From assembly GCF_014192105.1 (NCBI RefSeq), contig NZ_JACHXK010000003.1, forward strand, positions 62,001 through 126,000: 64,000 nt of DNA, written 5' to 3'. Source of the DNA: Paenibacillus phyllosphaerae. GTDB lineage: Bacteria; Bacillota; Bacilli; Paenibacillales; Paenibacillaceae. The notes below the pieces were generated by a model that was given only the letters and a program-made list of their open reading frames with translations, did not search any database and was not told the DNA's origin. A program made the translations under genes and the position numbers. Below, in pieces: positions 50,964-59,704 of the stretch (position 1 is the stretch's first letter; the number at the start of each line of letters is the position of its first letter).

Positions 50964-51005
50964 GGCCTTGGTCCTGCGTTCCATTGGACCGAGGCCCTTT
51001 AAATT
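50964..51005 (+). terminator. Terminator of the marR-arsA operon
   Basis: GGCCTTGGTCC/GGACCGAGGCC (one G-T pair) around an 11-base loop, then CTTTAAATTT. Confidence 0.85.
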
Positions 51006-51124
51006 TGCTTGCTGATAGCGTGTAGTCGAAAACTACATTTCTAGAACGGATGTCGGATTTTGAAAAATTGGAAAAAAGGTCGGCGCAGATACTTTACTTA
51101 GTTAACGCATTACAGTATTATTGT

Positions 51125-51138
51125 GTTATCGCAATAAC
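51125..51138 (+). promoter_or_regulatory. Palindromic operator before hisC
   Basis: GTTAT-CGCA-ATAAC is a perfect inverted repeat about 35 bases before the start codon, and GTTAACGC at about 51099 resembles a further half-site. It is a likely repressor site of unknown owner. No T-box leader is seen. Confidence 0.6.
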
Positions 51139-51171
51139 GCAAACTAAATTAGAAAGAGCAGGTGGAGTTTA

Positions 51172-52275
51172 ATGGGAGACAACGTACAAGCTCGCGGCGC
51201 ATTGCAGCAATTGAAGGCCTACTCGCCAGGCAAGCCGATTTGGGAAGTCCAGCGGGAGTTCGGCCTGACCACAGTCGTCAAACTGGCTTCCAATGAGAAT
51301 CCGCTCGGACCATCGCCAAGAGCACTGGAGGCGATCGCAAGCGCGATGTCCGATCTGCATCGGTATCCGGATGCGCAGACGATTGATTTGCGAAAGAGCA
51401 TTGCCGGCAAATTTGACTTGCCCGCCGAACAGATCATCGTAACCAATGGCGGAGATGAGCTGATTACGTTAGTATCCGAAGCATTCCTAGAAGAAGGGGA
51501 TGAAGTCATCGTGCCCGGTCCTTCCTTCAGCGAATATGAGTTTGCGGGGAAACTCATGTGCGCGCGCATCATTACGATTCCACTATCGGCCAATTACGAG
51601 TACGATGTCGAGGCGATGCTCGATGCCGTTAGCGAACGTACCAAAATCATGTTTTTATGCTCGCCCAACAATCCGACGGGCACGATTCTCCGCAAGGCTC
51701 AGCTGCAGCGGCTTCTCGACGCTTTACCGAAGCGCATCCTGGTTGTCCTCGATACCGCGTATAGTCACTATGTTACGGCGGACGATTACACCGATGGAAT
51801 CGAATATGTGAAGGCGGGCTATCCGCTTCTTTGCTTGCGGACGTTCTCCAAAGCCTACGGACTTGCAGGTATTCGCGTTGGCTACGGCATTGCGCCTGAG
51901 TCGATTATCCGCAGTATTGTTCAAGTGAAGGAGCCGTTTAACGTCAACGCGTTAGCGCAGGTTGCGGCGGCGGCCGCGATTCTCGATGACCAGCATGTGG
52001 AAGCGTCAAGCCGCCTCGTACAGGAGGAGCGACAGCGGTTGTACGGCCTCCTGCGGCAGCTCGGAATTCCGTATACGGAGAGCATGAGTAATTTCATACT
52101 CATTAAGCCGGGCGCAAGCGCCGAACGACTCTGCCGACAATTAATGGAGAGCGGGGTTATCGTACGATTCGGCGGCGGATGGGGCTTGCCGGATCATATT
52201 CGTATCACGGTCGGCTTGCCGGAAGAAAACGATATGCTCATGGATAAGCTGCGAGAGTTGCATTCCCTTTCCTAA
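51172..52275 (+). CDS. hisC: Histidinol-phosphate/aromatic aminotransferase (HisC family)
   Basis: A 367-residue PLP-dependent class I/II aminotransferase. KLASNENPLGPSP is the substrate-phosphate signature, FLCSPNNPTGTIL the cofactor-binding segment, and RTFSKAYGLAGIRVGYGI contains the Schiff-base Lys (about 228). IVRFGGGWGLPDHIRITVG near the end is typical of HisC. It converts imidazole-acetol phosphate and glutamate to histidinol phosphate. HisC homologues also serve Phe/Tyr synthesis. No other his gene is near, and a private palindromic operator precedes it, so this is probably an orphan paralogue rather than the main his operon enzyme. GGTGGAG fits the ATG. Confidence 0.9.
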   Translation: MGDNVQARGALQQLKAYSPGKPIWEVQREFGLTTVVKLASNENPLGPSPRALEAIASAMSDLHRYPDAQTIDLRKSIAGKFDLPAEQIIVTNGGDELITLVSEAFLEEGDEVIVPGPSFSEYEFAGKLMCARIITIPLSANYEYDVEAMLDAVSERTKIMFLCSPNNPTGTILRKAQLQRLLDALPKRILVVLDTAYSHYVTADDYTDGIEYVKAGYPLLCLRTFSKAYGLAGIRVGYGIAPESIIRSIVQVKEPFNVNALAQVAAAAAILDDQHVEASSRLVQEERQRLYGLLRQLGIPYTESMSNFILIKPGASAERLCRQLMESGVIVRFGGGWGLPDHIRITVGLPEENDMLMDKLRELHSLS

Positions 52276-52413
52276 AGGCAATAGACGTAATGGCGATCCG
52301 CCGGCAGGCATGCGCTAACCCGCCTGGCTTTGGTCTCCATGCCCAAGCAGGCTGACCTTTTTATCATACGCTGTAGGAGAAATTCCCTAGCGATATATAG
52401 GAGGGGTACGCGT

Positions 52414-53004
52414 ATGGTCCAGAAGAAAACCATTCTTCGCAAAAGCAACGACGGTCTCGTCCCGGTTCGGGTACTGCAGCGAACAGCCCGGAAGATGCTG
52501 CCTTTCTATCAGGCGATTGCAGCCAGCCAAACCTATGCGATGAAGTGGAGCAAGGCCGTTACAACAGCGGATCTCGACAAGATGGCAAGCCTGCTGCGTG
52601 CCGTATCGCCTAAAATTAACTTTGAGCAGCTCGGATCCAACAGCATCGGATATTTCGTGGCTTTCCCTTCAGGTGATCCCAGATTCCTGTTAACGAATGG
52701 CACGACGATTCTACCGGGTTCCACGCAGTCCGTCTTTGAGGTGCGCATCCATAGGGCGATCGCCCGTGCGGTGTTGCCGCTGTACCTGAAGCTTGCGCGG
52801 GATTGCAGCTTTGCGGCGGCTTTCAATAAGGCCGTGGGCATGGGCAATGATAAAGTTGTTAGGCAGATGGTCCGTTCCGTGGTTCGTACGCGAGCCTTGA
52901 TCTCGATTGGAACAGGGGTAGAGGAGGGCGGCGTATCGCTCACCTTCAAGTACAATTCAACCGAATTCATCTATCGGAACCTGCTATTCCTGGATACCGT
53001 ATAG
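52414..53004 (+). CDS. Unknown protein with an internal ~45-residue duplication
   Basis: A 196-residue soluble protein that I do not recognise. Two stretches align: VLQRTARKMLPFYQAIAASQ (about 19-38) continuing into MKWSKAVTTADLDKMASLL, and IHRAIARAVLPLYLKLARDC (about 115-134) continuing into AAFNKAVGMGNDKVVRQMV. Each is followed by a beta-rich part ending near NSIGYFVAFP in the first and VSLTFKYNSTEFIY in the second, so the protein is a tandem of two alpha-plus-beta units. AGGAGGGG lies eight bases before ATG 52414. It stands alone after hisC. The compact repeated fold hints at a small structural or spore-related protein, but this is speculation. Confidence 0.7.
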   Translation: MVQKKTILRKSNDGLVPVRVLQRTARKMLPFYQAIAASQTYAMKWSKAVTTADLDKMASLLRAVSPKINFEQLGSNSIGYFVAFPSGDPRFLLTNGTTILPGSTQSVFEVRIHRAIARAVLPLYLKLARDCSFAAAFNKAVGMGNDKVVRQMVRSVVRTRALISIGTGVEEGGVSLTFKYNSTEFIYRNLLFLDTV

Positions 53005-53229
53005 CGGCGGTTATGCCGCACGATGATCCAGAAGAACATCGGTAAGCGGGGATGGAATAATCTTGCGCAGCAAGAGCGGGTGAGAACGAACGAGGGAGTT
53101 CAACGCGAATGGGGGCTGGCTGCTCGGCACTGCTCCCTGACTCAAGAAACGTATGTCTTCAGGAGCAGATTGCCGCTGAACAGCCCCCGTCAAGTAGACA
53201 GTATAAAAAATAGAACTCAATCAAGCGGC
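53005..53229. other. Intergenic DNA without recognisable gene
   Basis: No ORF with RBS or known motif on either strand. It leads into an IS3-family remnant on the minus strand. Confidence 0.5.
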
Positions 53230-53660
53230 CTTCGTCCTGAATTCCATTGGTCAGAGGTCGTTTTATTTTTGCTTGCAATCGTTCGTTGTTGTAGAAATGG
53301 CTATACGAATGATGTCCTTTTCATGCTCCTCAAAAGTGTGGTACGTGTGCAAATAATACTTTTCGCATTTTAAGGTACCCCCAATGATTCCATCGGGCCG
53401 TTATCGATGCATCGCCCCACTCGAGACATACTCTGAGAAATCTTGCTTTCTTCCAAGAGCGCTTTGAAGTCCAGCGACGTGTATTGGAGGCCCCTATCGC
53501 TATGAGGCATTGGCCTGCTTCCTGGAACTGTCGCAAGGCTAGTTTCAACGTCTGGAATATCAGGGGATTGTTATTGGAACGCCTTAATACGTAATGGACA
53601 CTGCCATTTCCATAACGTCGGGTTGTAAATGCTGTATTGCTGAAGTTTCTCAGAAGCCGA
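53230..53660 (-). pseudogene. Remnant of an IS3-family (IS150-like) OrfB transposase
   Basis: Reading across frames on the minus strand gives the C-terminal part of an IS3-type integrase core: HSDRGLQYTSLDFKALLEES, then SMSRVGRCIDNGPMES with the catalytic Glu context, then HTFEEHEKD and FYNNERLQAKIKRP-like segments. At least two frameshifts interrupt it, and the N-terminal half and OrfA are missing. It is an old dead insertion upstream of the first IS110 copy. Confidence 0.75.
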
Positions 53661-53837
53661 GTAGGATCGTCTTTGCATAAAAAAGCCCCCTTACGGTGGT
53701 AATAAATGAAGAATCAATTAAAGAGTAAAGTTACTGTTATTTTAATAATACGCTGTTTTCGTAAATATTGTTGCTTTCAGGGATTGCTCGGTGTTCTTAA
53801 AGGATATGCTCACTATTAAGAGTTCTTTAAGCAAAGT

Positions 53838-53856
53838 TTATTAAGCTAACGGGCAG
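53838..53856 (+). repeat. Right core of the dispersed repeat at the IS110 copy 1 insertion point
   Basis: TTTATTAAGCTAACGGGCAG is the right terminal core of the repeat family; the rest of that repeat copy is absent or degraded. The insertion sequence starts directly after it. Confidence 0.75.
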
Positions 53857-53975
53857 CATTCCTATATTGAAGAAATACGAGGTTTGAGAAAGAAAAAGAC
53901 TCCTTGGTATGATGTTAATGGGTAATCGATGCTGGCCAGCGACCGGATCCAAAAACAAACCAAGGAGACTACAAA

Positions 53976-55280
53976 ATGAATTCTACTCAAAATGATCGAA
54001 TTAATCAAATCACTTCTTCTACCTTAATTGTCGGTGTAGACATCGCAAAATTCAGACATGTGGCTCGCGCACAAGACTACCGCGGAGTGGAGTTCGGGAA
54101 GCCCATTACGTTTGAGAACAACCGTGAAGGCTTCGAAATGTTCGTTGGCTGGTTCAGAAAGATTGCGACGGAGCAAGGGTTCCAGGACGTCATCGTTGGC
54201 ATGGAGCCGACCGGTCACTACTGGCTGAACCTGGCCCATTTTCTAAGCGAACAGCACGTTACGTGCGCTGTGGTTAATCCGCTCCACGTGAAGAAAAGCA
54301 AAGAATTGGATGACAATTCGCCAACCAAGAATGACATCAAAGATGCTAAAGTCATCGCGCAGCTCGTCAAAGACGGAAGATACGCCGTACCTAACCTTCC
54401 CCAGGGCATCTATGCCGAACTAAGGGAAGCGATGAAAATTCGCGATCATCTGTCGACTGACTTGCGTGTTGTGCAAGGCCGCGTCCATAACTGGTTGGAT
54501 CGGTATTTCCCCGAGTTTCTAACGGTCTTTAAGGATTGGGAATGCAAATCCGCACGTCAAATGCTCAGTCTTTGTTTGTTGCCGCATGAGCTGGTCTTGG
54601 AGTCTGAGGAAGCCTTGCTGAGTCATCTCAGACAGGTTGCCAAGCGAGGTCTCGGCATCGAACGAATGAGAAGTCTGAAAGCAGCGGCAAGTCGTTCTGT
54701 TGGTATACGAGAAGGGACCGCACTTGCAAAACTCGAGCTTCAACTGTCGTTAACGCAGTACGAGTTGCTTGAGAGTAAGTTTGAAGAGCTTGAGGCAAGG
54801 CTGGATGAGCTATTGGGGCAAATCCCACAGGTGAAGCAACTACTGGCCATTAAAGGAATTGGTCGGGACAGTATAGTCGGTTTCCTCGCTGAAATTGGCG
54901 ACATTGAGCGTTACCGGCATCCCAAACAGATCATTAAGCTTGCAGGCTTAAACTTAAAAGAAAACACGTCCGGTAAACACAAGGGACAAACGAAAATCAC
55001 GAAGCGAGGTCGTAAGCGGCTGCGAGCGCTGCTATTTCGCGTCATGATGCCACTGGTGGCGAAGAACCGAGCGTTTAAGGCCTTGCATCAGTACTACACC
55101 AAACGGCCAGATAATCCGTTGAAAAAGATGCAGTCGCTCATTGCGCTTTGCGGCAAGCTGGTTCGAATTCTCTTTGGTGTCTTGAAAAAAAGGGCATCGG
55201 TTCAGCGAAGTAAAGATGTTGCAGGATATCCCACGGTTCACGGAAGTGTCGTTAGCGGCTTAAATTCATGTTTTTCATAG
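53976..55280 (+). CDS. IS110-family transposase (DEDD recombinase), altered C-terminus
   Basis: A 434-residue recombinase. The RuvC-like domain has the acidic residues in VGVDIAKFRHVARAQD (Asp), VGMEPTGHYWLNL (Glu) and NDIKDAKVIAQLV (Asp, Asp). A coiled-coil region follows. The C-terminal Tnp domain holds IGRDSIVGFLAEIGDIERY and LAGLNLKENTSGKHKGQTKI with the conserved Ser-Gly. After VLKK the frame ends RASVQRSKDVAGYP..., whereas copy 2 reads GHRFSEVKMLQDIPRFTEVS. The cause is seven A residues at 55185-55191 against six in copy 2, so copy 1 has a one-base insertion and a foreign last 30 residues. All catalytic residues are upstream, so it may still be active. AAGGAG precedes the ATG. Confidence 0.93.
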   Translation: MNSTQNDRINQITSSTLIVGVDIAKFRHVARAQDYRGVEFGKPITFENNREGFEMFVGWFRKIATEQGFQDVIVGMEPTGHYWLNLAHFLSEQHVTCAVVNPLHVKKSKELDDNSPTKNDIKDAKVIAQLVKDGRYAVPNLPQGIYAELREAMKIRDHLSTDLRVVQGRVHNWLDRYFPEFLTVFKDWECKSARQMLSLCLLPHELVLESEEALLSHLRQVAKRGLGIERMRSLKAAASRSVGIREGTALAKLELQLSLTQYELLESKFEELEARLDELLGQIPQVKQLLAIKGIGRDSIVGFLAEIGDIERYRHPKQIIKLAGLNLKENTSGKHKGQTKITKRGRKRLRALLFRVMMPLVAKNRAFKALHQYYTKRPDNPLKKMQSLIALCGKLVRILFGVLKKRASVQRSKDVAGYPTVHGSVVSGLNSCFS

Positions 55281-55546
55281 AAGACGAACGTAAGTAACAA
55301 AGGTACAGACAATTGAAGCACGGATGAGTCGGAACAGCGTTAACATACGGACGAAGATCCTGTCGGGCAGCATATCCGGCCTCCACCTCATGGACAGGTT
55401 GAATGAAGGAATGTGGGAGCGAAGACTCTGTGAGACATGGGAGGGTTGACCTCCATGAAGCGATGTGGAGATCCAAAGGTGCAACCATAAATCTCCAGAA
55501 CGACCACTTTTTAAAACGAGTGGTCTGGGTGGGTATGCTTTTTTTT
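55281..55546 (+). ncRNA. Candidate IS110 bridge-like RNA in the 3' non-coding region
   Basis: This region is conserved between both IS copies though it encodes nothing. CCTGTC (55359-55364) pairs with GACAGG (55393-55398) around a 28-base loop that begins GGGCAGCAT. The same TCGGGCAGCAT spans the left insertion junction at 57826-57836. A second hairpin is CATGGGAGG/CCTCCATG (about 55436-55457). GACCACT/AGTGGTC (55502-55525), with an eight-T run at 55539-55546, may be the terminator. IS110 elements are known to use such a structured RNA to select target and donor DNA; identity of this RNA is inferred. Confidence 0.5.
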
Positions 55547-55783
55547 ACCTTCCTCGACCCATATTCTTCATCTTCTACAACCTTGTTCCATTCAGCTTTT
55601 GCTCCGTACGAAAGAAAAACGTTCAAAACCTAAGAAAACAAGTTTATTTAAGAGTAAAACGATTCTCCATAGAGGGAGTTTAGTTATAATAATACTCTTC
55701 CCATAATTAGGAACTTAATTTGATATAATTATGTAGAATATGCAAGCCATAAAAGCTATTCAGTACAGGGAAGGGAGAATGTT

Positions 55784-56245
55784 ATGGTAGAGGTTTATGA
55801 AATAAAAGATAAGCCCGATTATTTCGAAAGAGCTGTACAATTTTTTTGGAATCAATGGGGCACTGAAAAGAACTTTAAGTTTTATCACGATTGTATGCTT
55901 CATTCAATAAATACTAATAGTGAATTACCAAGCTTTTATATAGCGATAGAAAACGAGTCAATTATTGGTACATACGCTTTATTGCGTAATGATTTGATTT
56001 CTCGACAAGATATATTTCCGTGGCTTGCTTGTTTATACGTATCCCCAGAACAAAGAGGACGGGGAATTGGGTCCCAATTAATGAAACATGCTCTTCAAGA
56101 AACGGATAAAAAGGGTCACAGCAAACTTTATCTTTGTACAGATTTGAACGGATATTATGAGAAATACGGCTGGATTCATATTACTAATGCATACATCTTT
56201 ACTGGTGATGAGACAAAGGTGTATGAAGCCTCGACGTTCAACTAA
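55784..56245 (+). CDS. GNAT family N-acetyltransferase
   Basis: A 153-residue acetyltransferase. Motif A is visible as LACLYVSPEQRGRGIGSQLMKHALQE, with the acetyl-CoA pyrophosphate loop RGRGIG. LYLCTDLNGYYEKYGW is motif B, typical of small-molecule GNATs. AAGGGAG lies nine bases before the ATG. A promoter-like GATATAAT lies at about 55716-55723. It is the first of the series of short AT-rich genes separated by the dispersed repeat. The substrate is unknown. Confidence 0.9.
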   Translation: MVEVYEIKDKPDYFERAVQFFWNQWGTEKNFKFYHDCMLHSINTNSELPSFYIAIENESIIGTYALLRNDLISRQDIFPWLACLYVSPEQRGRGIGSQLMKHALQETDKKGHSKLYLCTDLNGYYEKYGWIHITNAYIFTGDETKVYEASTFN

Positions 56246-56320
56246 CGAAGAACTTTAGTTCAATGATCCTGGAGCAGTTTGCCAACTCGGCAGTCTGCTT
56301 CTTTGTGTCGTTAAGATATG
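56240..56320 (+). repeat. Dispersed structured repeat, copy 6
   Basis: Left CAACTAACGAAGAACTTTAG, then GATCCTGGAGCAGTTTGCC with complement GGCAGTCTGCTTC, and right core CGTTAAGATATGAGAGG. It overlaps the stop codon region of the GNAT gene. Confidence 0.85.
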
Positions 56321-56401
56321 AGAGGAATGCGCTAATACTAGGAGGAATACACACGCTAACCCACGAATATCTCAAATATAGGGATTTATAGGAGGTATAT
56401 A

Positions 56402-57018
56402 GTGGGGTTTATTCTTGTTTCGATACTAGCAATAGGTATATGCCTGGCCGTCTTAGTATTATATTATTTTGTTCTCCCGAGTAAGGACTTTATCTCGACC
56501 AGCGCAGTCCCAAATTCATATGTTATTCAATCCTCGAATAGGATGGACATTCAGCATAATATTATGAATGCGCCGCATTTTCAAGCGCATACGTGCTGAG
56601 ACATTTTGGGGTAGAGTCGGATGGTAACATGATCTATAAAAACTACCCTAGAAAGTTATACGATGGAACAGTTACCCCTAAGGGCATTCTCTCGTTCTTT
56701 AAGAAGCTAGGTTTTGACGTCTTTTTTTGCTCTGGAAATGTTGATACCTTAAAGAAACAAGTAACTATGGGTATTCCGGTCATTGCGTTTATAAGAGTTT
56801 TACCTAATCAAAGGTATTTGCACTTTGTACCAGTCGTTGGATATGATGACGAATACTTTTACTTGGCAGACTCTTTGGAACACACCATCAACTGTAAGGA
56901 AACCTGTTATAACCGAAAAGTATCAATCCATGATTTTGAGGCGTTATGGAAGACATGGGTACCATTTTGTAAAAATACGTATATCGTGATACGTCCAAAT
57001 GTAACGGCAACGAGCTAG
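56402..57018 (+). pseudogene. C39-like cysteine peptidase split by a frameshift
   Basis: The first frame (GTG 56402, AGGAGG seven bases upstream) encodes a membrane anchor (ILVSILAIGICLAVLVLYYF) and stops at 56599. The second frame, open from about 56567, reads ECAAFSSAYVLRHFGVE, which holds the expected catalytic Cys. It goes on to YLHFVPVVGYDDEYFYLADS with the catalytic His and the acidic partner. A single-base indel near 56560-56568 would restore one frame of about 205 residues. The protein is thus a papain-like C39 peptidase anchored outside the cell, probably inactive here unless the shift is bypassed or is a sequence error. It lies between repeat copies 6 and 7. Confidence 0.8.
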
Positions 57019-57057
57019 TCTAACCTCTCCCGCTCGCGAATAAAAAATACCTCTAAC

Positions 57058-57149
57058 TCATTAAGCTATCTGGGAACGTTAGTTCCATACAACCACACAT
57101 TATGAGGCTGCCGGTTAAGATCGGTGGCCTCATTGAGCTATCGGGCAGG
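57058..57149 (+). repeat. Dispersed structured repeat, copy 7
   Basis: Left CATTAAGCTATCTGGGAACG, then TTAGTTCC, a hairpin ATGAGGCTGCC...GGTGGCCTCAT, and right core TTGAGCTATCGGGCAGG. Both ends carry AAGCTATC/GAGCTATC in the same orientation. The GC hairpin sequence differs from other copies but is still paired. Confidence 0.88.
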
Positions 57150-57217
57150 AAAATTCAATAAAGCAGGTTGAAATGGTATGATTAGATTAGACATTTTACC
57201 AGATAGTGGGGGTTTGA

Positions 57218-57754
57218 ATGATTGATTTCCTATACCATTATTTCGATGATTCCGTAGGACCTTTTCGTAATTTGTCTGATTTGGAACCCGAAGAAGCTGA
57301 ACGAGTTCTTAATGAAATTCGGATTGAGAAAAAAGGGTTTGCGAGTAAAAGATCAATGGACTATCTTACTATTCGACGAAGCCTTGAAAAAAGAGCAAGG
57401 GAATTATTTATGAAAAAAGGCGGAAAACCTATTCGAATTTATCCCCATTACATGACTGTTGGAGAGTGTCCGTGGCTCTTGGAGTGGTTTGAGAAAGGTA
57501 AGGTACTTCGAATCCCAATTACAGAATTCGTTCCACTGACCATAAGTTTTACGTATGGAGATTTGTTTCCAACCATGAGGTATCAAGATGGGAAAAAATA
57601 TCGAGGTCAGGTATATACGTTAAATGAGATTTACCATCTAATTGATGAATTCGGATTACCACAAGAATGGAACAGTCAGGGGAAAGATGGGCCAGAGAGG
57701 TACATAGAAGTACAAGTTTGGGATGATAAACCATTAACCTCATGGTTGCGCTAA
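57218..57754 (+). CDS. Conserved hypothetical protein (Paenibacillus-type, function unknown)
   Basis: A 178-residue soluble protein with no domain name known to me, though similar proteins are common in Paenibacillus and Bacillus. Conserved-looking parts are IDFLYHYFDDSVGPFRNLSD at the N-terminus, FASKRSMDYLTIRRSLEKRA, PHYMTVGECPWLLEWFEKG, then SFTYGDLFPTM and GPERYIEVQVWDD near the end. It has no signal peptide or membrane segment. GTGGGGGTTTG precedes the ATG. It lies between repeat copies 7 and 8 as one cassette. Confidence 0.75.
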   Translation: MIDFLYHYFDDSVGPFRNLSDLEPEEAERVLNEIRIEKKGFASKRSMDYLTIRRSLEKRARELFMKKGGKPIRIYPHYMTVGECPWLLEWFEKGKVLRIPITEFVPLTISFTYGDLFPTMRYQDGKKYRGQVYTLNEIYHLIDEFGLPQEWNSQGKDGPERYIEVQVWDDKPLTSWLR

Positions 57755-57833
57755 CTGGAGACGTTAGTTCAGAACCATCCAGGAGCAGCTTGCCGCCGCG
57801 CAGCTGCTCTTCTGTCGTTTAGCTATCGGGCAG
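57750..57833 (+). repeat. Dispersed structured repeat, copy 8, directly abutting IS110 copy 2
   Basis: Left CGCTAACTGGAGACGTTAG with CTAAC/GTTAG pairing, then CCAGGAGCAGCTTGCCGCC and its complement GCAGCTGCTC, and right core CGTTTAGCTATCGGGCAG. It is complete, and the insertion sequence begins at the next base. Confidence 0.9.
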
Positions 57834-59611
57834 CATTCCTATATTGAAGAAATACGAGGTTTGAGAAACAAAAAGACTCCTTGGTATGATGTTAATGGGT
57901 CCACGATGCTGGCCAGCGACCGGATCCAAAAACAAACCAAGGAGACTACAAGATCAATTCTACTCAAAATGAACGCATTAATCAAATTACTTCTTCTACC
58001 TTAATTGTCGGTGTAGACATCGCTAAATTCAAACATGTGGCTCGCGCACAAGACTACCGCGGAGTGGAGTTCGGGAAGCCCATTACGTTTGAGAACAACC
58101 GTGAAGGCTTCGAAATGTTCGTTGGCTGGTTCAGAAAGATTGCGACGGAGCAAGGGTTCCAGGGCGTCATCGTTGGCATGGAGCCGACCGGTCACTACTG
58201 GCTAAACCTGGCCCATTTTCTAAGAGAGCAGCACGTTATGTGCGCTGTGGTTAATCCGCTCCACGTGAAGAAAAGCAAAGAGTTGGATGACAATTCGCCG
58301 ACCAAGAACGACATTAAAGATGCTAAAGTCATCGCGCAGCTCGTCAAAGACGGAAGATACGCCGTACCTAACCTTCCCCAGAGCATCTATGCCGAACTAA
58401 GGGAAGCGATGAAAATTCGCGACCATCTGTCCACTGACCTGCGTGTAGTGCAAGGCCGCGTTCATAACTGGCTGGACCGGTATTTTCCAGAGTTCCTCAC
58501 GGTTTTTAAGGATTGGGAATGCAAGTCCGCACGCCAAATGCTCAGCCTCTGTTTATTGCCGCATGAGCTGGTTACGGAGTCGGAGGAAGCCTTGCTGAGT
58601 CATCTCAGACAGGTTGCCAAGCGAGGTCTCGGCGTCGAACGTATGAGAAGTCTGAAAGCAGCGGCAAGCCGTTCTGTTGGTATACGAGAAGGGACTGCGC
58701 TTGCAAAACTCGAGCTTCAACTGTTGTTAACGCAGTACGAGTTGCTTGAGAGTAAGTTTGAAGAGCTTGAAGCAAGGTTGGATGAGCTTTTGGGGCAAAT
58801 CCCACAGGTGAAGCAACTATTGGCCATTAAAGGAATTGGCCGGGACAGTATAGCCGGTTTCCTCGCTGAAGTTGGCGATATTGAACGTTACCGGCATCCC
58901 AAACAGATCGTTAAGCCAAACGAAGATCACGAAGCGAGGTCGTAAGCGGCTGCGAGCGCTGTTATTTCGCGTCATGATGCCGCTGGTGGCGAAGAACCGA
59001 GCGTTTAAGGCTTTGCATCAGTACTACACCAAACGGCCAGATAATCCGTTGAAAAAGATGCAGTCGCTCATTGCGCTTTGCGGCAAGCTGGTTCGAATTC
59101 TCTTTGGTGTCTTGAAAAAAGGGCATCGGTTCAGCGAAGTAAAGATGTTGCAGGATATCCCACGGTTCACGGAAGTGTCGTTAGCGGCTTAAATTCATGT
59201 TTTTCATAGAAGACGAACGTAAGTAACAAAGGTACAGACAATTGAAGCACGGATGAGTCGGAACAGCGTTAACATACGGACGAAGATCCTGTCGGGCAGC
59301 ATATCCGACCTCCACCTCATGGACAGGTTGAATGAAGGAATGTGGGAGCGAAGACTCTGTGAGACATGGGAGGGTAGACCTCCATGAGGCGATGTGGAGA
59401 TCCAAAGGTGCGACCATAAATCTCCAGAACGACCACTTTTTTAAACGAGTGGTCTTGGTGGATATGCTTTTTTTGCTTTCCCCGCCCCATATTCTGCATC
59501 TTCTACAACCTTGTTCCATTCAGTTGTTGTTTCGTACGGAAGAAAAACGTTCAAAACCTAAGAAAACAAGCGTATTTAAGAGGAAAACGATTCTCCATAG
59601 AGGGAGTTTAG
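57834..59611 (+). mobile_element. IS110-family insertion sequence, copy 2 (defective)
   Basis: Nearly identical to copy 1 over its whole length, but about 49 bases shorter. It is inserted immediately after the right core of repeat copy 8. The bridge-like stem-loop is kept (CCTGTC 59288-59293, loop from 59294), including GGGCAGCAT. The transposase gene is inactivated, so any movement would need transposase from another copy. Confidence 0.88.
57953..59192 (+). pseudogene. IS110-family transposase, inactivated
   Basis: The position of the copy 1 ATG reads ATC here (57953-57955). A 47-base deletion after codon context HPKQIVK (about 58915) removes the AGLNLKENTSGK segment with the conserved Ser-Gly of the Tnp domain and shifts the frame. 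Beyond it the frame is KITKRGRKRLRALLFRVMMP to the end, and the C-terminus GHRFSEVKMLQDIPRF is the normal IS110 one. The N-terminal DEDD residues are intact. Confidence 0.92.
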
Positions 59612-59704
59612 CGTGGTTTTTCAGGATAGCTTCGTTTTAATTGCAGACAAGATATTGAGCATATATGATCAGTTATAGGAACTGACGAAAGGAAAATTGA
59701 TTTC

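Larger units (their letters stand above)
53857..55683 (+). mobile_element. IS110-family insertion sequence, copy 1
   Basis: Boundaries come from comparison with copy 2 (57834-59611): identity begins at CATTCCTATATTG after the shared GGGCAG and ends at GAGGGAGTTTAG; the flanks then differ. About 1.83 kb, with one transposase gene, a short left end (about 120 bases) and an unusually long 3' non-coding part (about 400 bases). No terminal inverted repeats or clear target duplication, as is normal for IS110 elements. An IS110 element with its non-coding RNA region downstream of the gene fits the IS1111-like arrangement. Confidence 0.88.

Noticed and set aside
51005..51171. T-box or other riboswitch leader before hisC
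   Set aside because: No T-box sequence or terminator/antiterminator pair is seen; only a short palindrome typical of a protein operator.
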